Shown: positions 56,432 through 64,000 of the stretch, one piece after another
Layout: each line of letters opens with the position of its first letter
How positions within the stretch are numbered: position 1 is the first letter of the stretch
Assembly: GCA_958450325.1 (NCBI GenBank)
Contig: OY288251.1
Coordinates: forward strand, 15,876,976 to 15,940,975
Source: Agrostemma githago
Taxonomy: Eukaryota; Streptophyta; Magnoliopsida; Caryophyllales; Caryophyllaceae
DNA: 64,000 nt
Direction of reading: 5' to 3'
Program-made: the position numbers and the translations under genes
The notes under the pieces: generated by a model
Databases searched by the model: none
Seen by the model: only the letters and a program-made list of their open reading frames with translations
Told to the model about the DNA's origin: nothing

Positions 56432-57490
56432 CTAATTTGAATAGTCATTTGACGCAAAAGAAGCCGTCAGAGTGCCCTCACCGGCATACTCCCAAACTCC
56501 TATTTCCCCTGATTCGGACAGTCGGAATTCACAGGGACCTAGAGGTAGGTCCCAATTGTGACAGTTATAAATATTGGTTCGGTTTCTGCTGGGGACTATT
56601 AAAGCACGGTCATGGCTAAGAGAGACGAGGCGATGGTCAGGTACTTTAAAGATCCAGGTGAGGAAGTGGGCCTCGTCAAGCCAGACACGGTTATCATGTG
56701 GGATAAGATGGTCGGTCCCATAACCCAAATTTCTTGCTATTAAAGTCACAAGACCACCACAGTCGACGGAGGGGCGTTGGGCAACTATGATTTGATGAAA
56801 GTGTAACGCCACGACAATAGGTAGGTCAAGGGGGTTAGGGTTACCGAGCAAAGAGTCACTAATTAATTGCAAGACACACACATTGAGGTTGATAATATTG
56901 TCGGTAGATGGCAAAAGACAGTGGGAAAGAATTTCAGCGAAATAACGGATGGCAGGGTTACGGATTTCGGCGGTAAAGCTAGAATTGGGTTCGAAATCAC
57001 GTTGACCCGGCGCTATGCGCCTCCACAAGTCTCTCCTAGTCGCACTACTTTGCGAATCACTTAGGGGTTTACTTAGTCCGGTACCCGATGAGGGTAAACC
57101 TAGAGCTAAGCTAAAGTCGAAAATATTTAAACAGTGATTTCTACCGAACAATCTAAATTTGAACTCTCTTGGTGTGGTCGGGTTATCGATGGTAAAGGTA
57201 CCCAAGAATTCACAAGTCAAGTCTTTATTTGTGCAAGACACAAAATTAAGTAGCTTTCTAGTACCAATCCTAGACGATAACTCTCTAATATCGTCCTCAA
57301 TTCCTAAAGTTTCCATTGTGAATGGACAAGCCCACCTTGTACTCTGAAAAACCTTTTCAGAAAAGGTTTGAGCCAAGGGTGTATTAGGACAAGGTGAAAG
57401 TTTAGGCTTACAAGAAATAGAACGTTTAGAAGTATTAGAGGTCGAAGTCATACCTTGTTTACGCGCGGCTCGTTGGGCTCTTGTCTCCAT
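56432..57490 (-). CDS. Env-like protein, ATHILA ORF-1 type
   Basis: An intact 352-codon frame with ATG at 57488-57490. It lies after pol, where Athila4/Calypso elements carry the env-like gene, with 0.84 kb of non-coding DNA before it (about 0.7 kb is usual). The sequence fits the ATHILA ORF-1 family: a basic, Ser-rich start, then CEFLGTFTIDNP, FKFRLFGRNHCLNIFDFSLALGL and a C-terminal part with WLDEAHFLTWIF. I see no clear signal peptide or membrane segment, so a true envelope role is doubtful. It has no stops, unlike the neighbouring gag-pol. A box array and a TATA-like site (57664-58018) sit just upstream, suggesting its own transcript. Confidence 0.8.
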   Translation of the reverse strand: METRAQRAARKQGMTSTSNTSKRSISCKPKLSPCPNTPLAQTFSEKVFQSTRWACPFTMETLGIEDDIRELSSRIGTRKLLNFVSCTNKDLTCEFLGTFTIDNPTTPREFKFRLFGRNHCLNIFDFSLALGLPSSGTGLSKPLSDSQSSATRRDLWRRIAPGQRDFEPNSSFTAEIRNPAIRYFAEILSHCLLPSTDNIINLNVCVLQLISDSLLGNPNPLDLPIVVALHFHQIIVAQRPSVDCGGLVTLIARNLGYGTDHLIPHDNRVWLDEAHFLTWIFKVPDHRLVSLSHDRALIVPSRNRTNIYNCHNWDLPLGPCEFRLSESGEIGVWEYAGEGTLTASFASNDYSN

Positions 57491-57663
57491 AATAATAATT
57501 GCAAGAAAAATCCCAAAACTTTAGTTTTTCCCTCTTCAAAAACCCAAGGAAATAATCACAAAGTTGAAATGGAGTGGAGGTTTGAATGTGAATGGGTATG
57601 GAGGGTGGTTTGATGAGTTTATGATGGGTGAAAATGTGGAATGAATTGTGAGGTAAAAAGGGT

Positions 57664-57675
57664 GATATAAATAAG
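57664..57675 (-). promoter_or_regulatory. Internal TATA-like site upstream of the env-like ORF
   Basis: The minus strand reads CCTTATTTATATCACCC, followed by an A/C-rich leader of about 145 bases up to the ATG. It lies about 113 bases downstream of the internal box array; in the LTR of this element the distance is about 85. Confidence 0.55.
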
Positions 57676-57787
57676 GGTGGTTGGGAGGAAAAGTGAAAGT
57701 TTTAAAGTTGATGGTAAAAATTTGGTGGAGGGAATTGAAATTGTAGTGAGGATGTGTGATTTAGGTGATTCATTCAAGCCTATGCCG

Positions 57788-58018
57788 CCGGGTGAAATTT
57801 CACCCGGTCAAGCACCACCGGGTGAAATTTCACCCGACGAACTTTTCGTCGTGAAAATCGTTTTCTGCCATTTTTCCCACCGGGTGAAATTTCACCCGGT
57901 CAAAATCTCACCGGCGAAATTTTGCCCGGTGGTATCTTTTTCAATCTCGGCAATTCTGGGTACTTTCCGTAGGGCGAAGTTTTGCCCGGTCGGGTCTCAC
58001 CGGGCGAAATTTCGCCCG
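57788..58018 (-). promoter_or_regulatory. Internal GAAATTTC-centred palindromic box array of the Athila element
   Basis: Six boxes: 57788-57807 (perfect 20-bp palindrome CCGGGTGAAATTTCACCCGG), 57819-57836 (18 bp perfect), 57879-57900 (22 bp perfect), 57911-57929 and 57971-57989 (imperfect), 58001-58018 (perfect, CGGGCGAAATTTCGCCCG). The box type equals that in the element's own LTR (45692-45938) and differs from that of the nested element. Confidence 0.9.
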
Positions 58019-58329
58019 ATGGTCTTGTATTCTTCGTTTTTCCGTCTTGCCATTTCATGGCTCTTCAACGATCACCTAAAGATTCAAATATTGACTCGAC
58101 TCACATTACATAATATCAATATCTCCCACAAACATGCTTGTGGTCTTCAATTTGGCTTCATAACTTCTCTAAAAAGCGTGATCTTCATCCAAATTAAGCG
58201 CTCCATGGCGAAATCAAATTTCAACCATTTTTATCAAGCTAACAAACTAATAACACAAAGAAATATAATACATATGTACAAGGTGGTTATTGAGGATACC
58301 ACCAAACCTACACCAATTTCGTGAGGGGG

Positions 58330-61300
58330 TTAGACATCGCTCCCCAATGGGAGCTCACCAAGCTTCATGGTAGCGAAGGTCTCACGAACGTGACCGGGGT
58401 GATAAATCTTCAAACGTTGTCCATTAAACATAAACTTCCCGGTTTCCGGGCTTGATATCTCTATTGATCCATATGGTTGCACCTTGGTCACTTCGAATGG
58501 CCTCGACCATTTTGATTTCAACTTACCGGGGAAGAGCTTAAAGCGAGAGTTGAAGAGTAATACCTTATCACCAACAAAGAAGTCCTTACGAAGTATTCGA
58601 GAATCGTGCCATTGGCGAGTTCGTTCTTTGTAAATCTACAAGTTTTCATAGGCTTCAAGTCTTAGTTCTTCCAATTCTTGTAGTTGGAGAAGGCGGTTAT
58701 CTCCTAAAACGCTCTCATCGAAGTTTAGCTCTTTGATTGCCCATTCAGCTTTGTGTTCTAATTCCACCGGTAAATGACAAGCTTTACCATACACAAGACG
58801 ATAAGGAGTGGTTTCAATCGGTGCTTTGTAAGCCGTCCTTAATGCCCAAAGGGCGTCATTTAACTTCAATGACCAATCCTTTCGGTGTGTATTTACAACT
58901 TCCTCTAAAATTCCCTTGATTTGACGGTTGGAGATCTCGGCTTGCCCATTTGATTGAGGGTGGTAGGCTAGGGACATCTTGTGAGTGATACCATATTTCC
59001 TAAGAAGGTGTTCAAAGGTATCCTTCCTAAAATGAGAGCCTCCATCACTAATTATGGCTCTAGGCATACCGAATCTAGGGAAGATTACATTCTTGAAAAG
59101 TTTAATTACAACCTTGGAGTCATTGCTGGGGGAAGCTATGGCCTCGATCCATTTTGAGACATAATCAACCGTTACTAAGATATACTTGTTACCAAAAGAG
59201 GATATGAACGGACCCATGAAATCAATGCCCCAAACATCGAACAATTCAATCTCTAAGATGGGTTGAAGGGGCATCTCATTTCTTCTTGTAATATTCCCAC
59301 TTCTTTGACAAGCATCGCACGTGAGAAAGAAAGTTCGAATGTCCTTGAACATGGAAGGCCACCAAAACCCGCTTTGGAGAACCTTGGCAATTGTCTTTTG
59401 GTTGGCCAAGTGTCCACCATAAGATGTCGAGTGAAGGTGCTTCACTATATCATATCCTTCGTCGGCCGTAACACATCGTCGGTAAATTCCATCTACACAA
59501 CGGCGGAATAAATATGGCTCGTCCCAATAATAGCGTCGGGCTTCAAAACGTAGTTTCTTCCTCTCTTGCTTGGAATAATCGTCCGGAATAAAATGAGATA
59601 CTAGGAAATTGACGATATCGGCATACCAAGGTGTAATAGTTTCAATGGCCATCAAGGCCTCATCTCTCATGGCTTCATTGATGGGGATACCATCTTCTTC
59701 ATTGTTCTCTTTACGAACCGTTAGTTTACTAAGATGATCTGCTACCAAGTTCTCCGATCTGGGTTTGTCTTTAATCTCAATATCAAATTCTTGTACAAGG
59801 AGGACCCACCGAAAGAGTCGAGACTTGGTCTTCTTCTTAGACATGATGTATCGAATCGCCGCATGATCGGTATGAATTATGACTTTGGAACCGGTAACAT
59901 AATTTCGGAATTTCTCCATGGCATAGACAACGGCAAGCATTTCTTTCTCGGTTGTTGTATACCTCGATTGGACTTCATCTAAGGTTTCGCTTGAATAATA
60001 AATCACATGTATCTTCTTGTCAACTCGTTGTCCTAGAACGGCACCAACGGCAAAATTGGATGCATCGCACATGATCTCAAATGGAAGATTCCAATCGGGA
60101 GTTTTGATAATCGGAGTAGTAGTGAGAGCGGTCTTTATCCTGCAAAAGGCCTCAAGACACGAGTTATCAAAAACAAAAGGTGCATCTTCCATAAGCAAAG
60201 AAGTCAAAGGCTTAGCAATTTTGGAAAAGTCTTTAATGAATCGTCTATAAAAACCGGCGTGACCTAGAAAACTCCTCACCCCTTTAACATTTGTAGGTGG
60301 TGGCAAGTTTTCGATCACGGAGACTTTCGCCTTATCAACTTCGACTCCTCTATTAGAAACAATATGACCTAGGACAACGCCTTGTTCAACTATAAAATGA
60401 AACGTTTCCTAATTTAAAACAAGTCTATACTCTTCACATCGAGCTAACACTTGATCAAGATTTTCAAGACAAAAATCAAAAGATGTACCATGGACACTAA
60501 AATCATCCATAAAAACATCCATATATTTTTTAATAAAATCGGAAAACAAAGCCATCATACATCTATGAAACGTTCCCGGCGCATTACACATTCCAAATGG
60601 CATCCTTCTATAAGCATAGGTGTCATAGGGACATGTAAAGGTGGTTTTCTCTTGGTCATCGGGATGAATGGGAATTTGAAGAAATCCGGAATGACCATCA
60701 AGGAAACAAAAATAAGAACGATGCGCCAATCTTTCAAGCATTTGATAAATAAAGGGAAGAGGGAAATGGTCTTTTATGGTGGCCGTGTTCAATTTTCGAT
60801 AGTCTATACACATGCGCCAACCGGTAATAATCCTAGTAGAAATTGACTCACCCTTTTCTCCTTTTACAACCGTCATTCCTCCTTTTTTCAGCACAACTTA
60901 GACGGGGCTAACCCATTTACTTCCGGTTATTGGGTATATAATGTTAGCCTCATACAACATGTGGACTTCCTTCATGACAACCTCTTTCATGGTGGGGTTC
61001 AACCTACGTTGACCCTCAACCGAAGAATGGTGGTCATCATCAAGGATGATCCTATGCATACAAACGTTTGGACTTATGGCTTGGAGGTCGGCAATGCTAT
61101 ACCCGATGGCCTTTTTGTGCTTTCTCAAAACAATCAAAAGTTTTTCCAATTGAGGTCCTTCAAGGGTAGCATTGACGATAATGGGATAATTAGTTCTTTC
61201 GAGAAAAGCATATTTGAGGGAAGAGGGGAGTGGTTTAAGTTCAAGATTAGGAGGAGAAGATACAATAATCTTACCCACCGGTAGTGGTTCTACCTTTTCA

Positions 61301-63918
61301 TCATGTAAACATTCATCTTCAAGGTGTGGAGAGTCAAATGGTTCATCTTCTTGCTTATCATCATCTATCAAGCTATACTCAACCAAACTGTCAATAACTT
61401 CAATGGAATTCATTTGTTCAATCATTGGTTGTTTAAGAGCTTGAGAAAGGGAAAATTCTACCGACTCGTTCCCTATGTTAAAAGATAACTTTCCATTCTT
61501 GACATCAACTATAGTACCTCCGGTAGCCATAAAAGGTCGACCTAGAATAATGGGGGTAATAGTGTCTTCGGGCATATCCATGACAACAAAGTCGGAGGGG
61601 ATGAAAAACTTACTAACTTGAACGGGTACATCCTCAAGTATCCCAAGTGGGTACTTGACGGACCTATCCGCAAGTTGAATCGACATACTAGTGGGTCTCA
61701 TCTCCCCCACACTAAGTCTCTTGTCAATAGAATAAGGTAACAAACTAACACTAGCCCCTAGGTCACATAAGGCTTGACTAACAACAACATTTCCGACCCG
61801 ACAAGGGATAGAAAAACTACCAGGATCCTCAAGTTTCTTTGGTATTTGATTCATAAGAATGGCACTACATTGTTCCGTGAGAGAGATACATTCTTTATCC
61901 TCTATGGTTCTCTTTTTAGTCAAGACATCTTTCAAAAACTTAGAATAGAGGGGCATTTGAGAAATTACCCCAGTGAAGGGTAAAGCTACCTCCACCTTAT
62001 TCAACATATCCACGAAACGGCTAAATTGGGCATTATCCTTGCGTGGCTTAGCTCGTTTGGGGAAAGGCAATGGTGGGACAAAAGTGGGAGGCGTTGGAAC
62101 ATTGGATTCTTCTTCTTTTTCGGTTAATCGCTCCGCCTCTTTTCTTTTTGCTTCTTCCGCTTCCAATTGCTCTTTCTTCTTTCTTTGTTCTCTTTGTTCA
62201 TTCTCCGCATTTTGAAGGATATCGAACTCCGCTTGTATTCCCCGGTTTTGTTTGGGGGAAGTGGGAGCTGATTCTTGTGACGCACTTGGTTGATTGACTT
62301 TGGATGGAGTGCTTTTGGTGTTCAAGTTCAAATTCTTGTATGGGTCCTCAAGTTCTTTGCCACCTCTCAAAATAACGTCATTTGCTTGGTGCGAAGGGTC
62401 TCTTGGGTTTTGGAGTTACCCGGGCAAACCATGGGGTGGATGAATTGGGGCGGCTAAGGCTTTTATTGCTTCTTGTGATTCCCAAACTTTTAGCCTTGCC
62501 TTGGTGTCTTGATGTTCATTCCATAGTTGCCCAACGGTTCTTTGCAAATCAATATAGTTTTCCCATGGGACTCCTCCTTGACCAAATTGAAAAGTGCTTG
62601 GTTGACCATAAGATTGAGAGGGTTGATTGAACGGTTGTTGATTGTAACCTTGGTTTCCTTAAAAATTGCCTTGGAACCCTTGATTATATTGATGATTAAA
62701 ATAATTACCATGTTGATTTTGGTAATTGTTGTAATTGTTAGGAGCATGGAAGTTGCTACTTTGTTGATTGAAGTTACTCCTTTGATGAGGAGGCATGTAT
62801 GGGGGCTTCCTTGGAGGACCTTGGTTAAAGGGCCTTTGTTGACTTTGATTGAATGGCCTCAATTGACTCCCTTTGGCACGTGGCATCGGATTTTGGACAT
62901 TTTGATTGCCATAAGAAAAATTAGGATGAAATCTTGTGCCGGCATTGTAAGTATTGGAAAAGGGATCAAATTGGGGTCTTTGCCCATACACTTGTATAGC
63001 TTGGACTTCATTTGGCTCTTCAATATAAACTTCTTCATTACGAATGCAAGAGCTAGAATCATGGCCATAATTGCCACAATGATCACATTGAATTTCCCGT
63101 GTTAATTGCTTTGGAGGAGATGGTTACCTTGGTGGAACACTCCCCTGAATTTGGTACATACCTCGAGGAGTAGGCCTTGAACTCATGGTATCCATTCTCT
63201 TTTTTAATTCTTCAACTTCCGCTTGAAGCTTCAATTCACTAGAACTCGTAGATGAGTTCACTTCAACTTTCTTTCTAGAGTCCCTCGATTGACCCATTCT
63301 AGAGTCACTCCTTGCCATCTTCTCAATAAGACTCTTAGATGCCTCATCGGTGAGAGAGGAGAAGTTTCCTCCGGCAGCCGAATTGAAGTTTTCTTTGGTT
63401 CTCGATGAAAGGATGTTGTAAAATGTTTGGGTAGTTAGCCAATCGGGTATTCCATGGTGTGGACATTTGCGCAACAAATCTCTAAATCTTTCCCAAGCCT
63501 CACTTAGGCTTTCGAATTCATCTTGCTTGAATGTTTGTATCTCCATGCGATATTGGTTAGTCTTTGACGGCGAGAAATATTTCTCCAAGAAGGCATTAGA
63601 TAATTGAGGCCATGTTGTAAAAGTATTAGCGGGATGGCCTTGAAGCCATCTACGAGCTCCATCTCTCAAGGTCTTCGGGAATAATAAACGATACAATTGG
63701 CATGAAGTTAATCCATTAAGACGGTCTCCTACTAATTTCTCTTTAAATGAAGCAATGTGCTCTTGAACATCTCCTTGAGAAAAGCCGTGAAAAGTATCTT
63801 GTTGAACCGCATTTGTCAAAGAGGCTTTTAATTCATAGTTCTCGAGAATCTCTCCGAAATCGACAGGAGAAGGTGTTTCTTCATGTGTAAGTTGGGAATG
63901 AGAGCCTAGGGTTGCCAT
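58330..63918 (-). pseudogene. Athila gag-pol polyprotein with six premature stops
   Basis: One continuous frame of 1862 codons (ATG 63916-63918, preceded by an in-frame TAA; final stop 58330-58332) has no frameshift, and its length fits Athila4/Calypso (about 1800-1900). Order: capsid-type Gag (63918-63127; WPQLSNAFLEKYFSPSKT, RKCPHHGIPDWLTTQTFYN), zinc knuckle CDHCGNYGHDSSSC (63046-63087), Gln/Asn-rich spacer, protease LCDLGASVSLLP (about 61745-61775), reverse transcriptase with MDVFMDDFSVHG (60489-60524), RNase H (DASNFAVGAVL, TEKEMLAVV, HTDHAAIRY), integrase with HHCC finger, DFMGPF, SDGGSHF and NGQAEISNRQIK. Stops lie at 63124-63126, 62659-62661, 62416-62418, 60898-60900, 60409-60411 and 58636-58638. 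Catalytic residues look intact, but the polyprotein cannot be made whole. Confidence 0.95.
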
Positions 63919-64000
63919 TTAATGGATTGGTGGTGATGGTGGATTTGAATTTGGATGGTTTGGAGGGGATGGGTTTTGATTTTGTGGTGGAGTTTTCGGT
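63919..64000 (-). mobile_element. Athila element leader, upstream of gag
   Basis: C/A-rich non-coding sequence just before the gag ATG on the minus strand. The primer site and 5' LTR should follow beyond the window edge. Confidence 0.7.

Noticed and set aside
57677..58324. A 215-codon plus-strand reading frame with repeated ISPG-type peptides
   Set aside because: It is the translation of the palindromic box array; no ATG context, no domain, and the real coding strand of the element is minus.

Overview
This 64 kb window comes from a flowering-plant nuclear genome, in heterochromatin-like DNA built almost entirely of nested LTR retrotransposons. The evidence is plant Athila-type, Tat/Ogre-type, Tekay-like and Copia elements with plant tRNA primer sites (Asp, Arg, initiator Met), a Stowaway MITE, and no intact host gene. 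The species cannot be told from the sequence.

Layout. 1-9783: 3' end of a plus-strand Athila-like element, whose LTR (1490-2475 plus 8377-9783) is split by a 5.9 kb solo LTR (2476-8371, target duplication TGTGT). That solo LTR carries a 1.2 kb segment in three tandem copies with hairpins at the junctions. 9784-12693: 5' half of a minus-strand Ty1/Copia element (LTR, primer site, broken gag-protease-integrase). 12694-17350: LTR remnants, with a 1.6 kb LTR (14810-16443) inside a Tekay-like LTR remnant. 17350-29253: decayed Tat/Ogre-lineage pieces in both orientations, one of them split by a 1.5 kb solo LTR (27496-29037, target duplication GTCAA). 29254-41788: an old Tekay-like LTR containing a complete non-coding LARD-like element (29478-39720), a MITE in one of that element's LTRs, and a poly-A retroposon. 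41789-44412: a microsatellite and a broken transposon-associated gene cut off by the next element. 44413-64000: a minus-strand Athila-lineage element from its gag start through pol and an env-like ORF to its 3' LTR. It is split by a complete non-autonomous element of the same general type (47471-55385, target duplication ACACG).

How the parts work together. The Athila element has a single 1862-codon gag-pol frame with six nonsense codons and no frameshift, an intact 352-codon env-like ORF (ATHILA ORF-1 type), and long non-coding flanks. The non-autonomous element inside it has no pol and no env. It keeps primer sites and an intact ORF of unknown function, and it keeps the same order of non-coding modules.

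The observation I rate highest is promoter-like. The LTR promoters of several unrelated element families here carry clusters of short GC-rich palindromic boxes, often about 20-21 bp apart, 50-110 bp upstream of a TATA box. In both the Athila element and the non-autonomous element a second cluster, made of that element's own box sequence, lies inside the element in front of another TATA-like site. In the Athila element this second site is just upstream of the env-like ORF. This suggests a duplicated LTR-type promoter driving a separate downstream transcript. All reading was by eye, without database searches, so identities are estimates.
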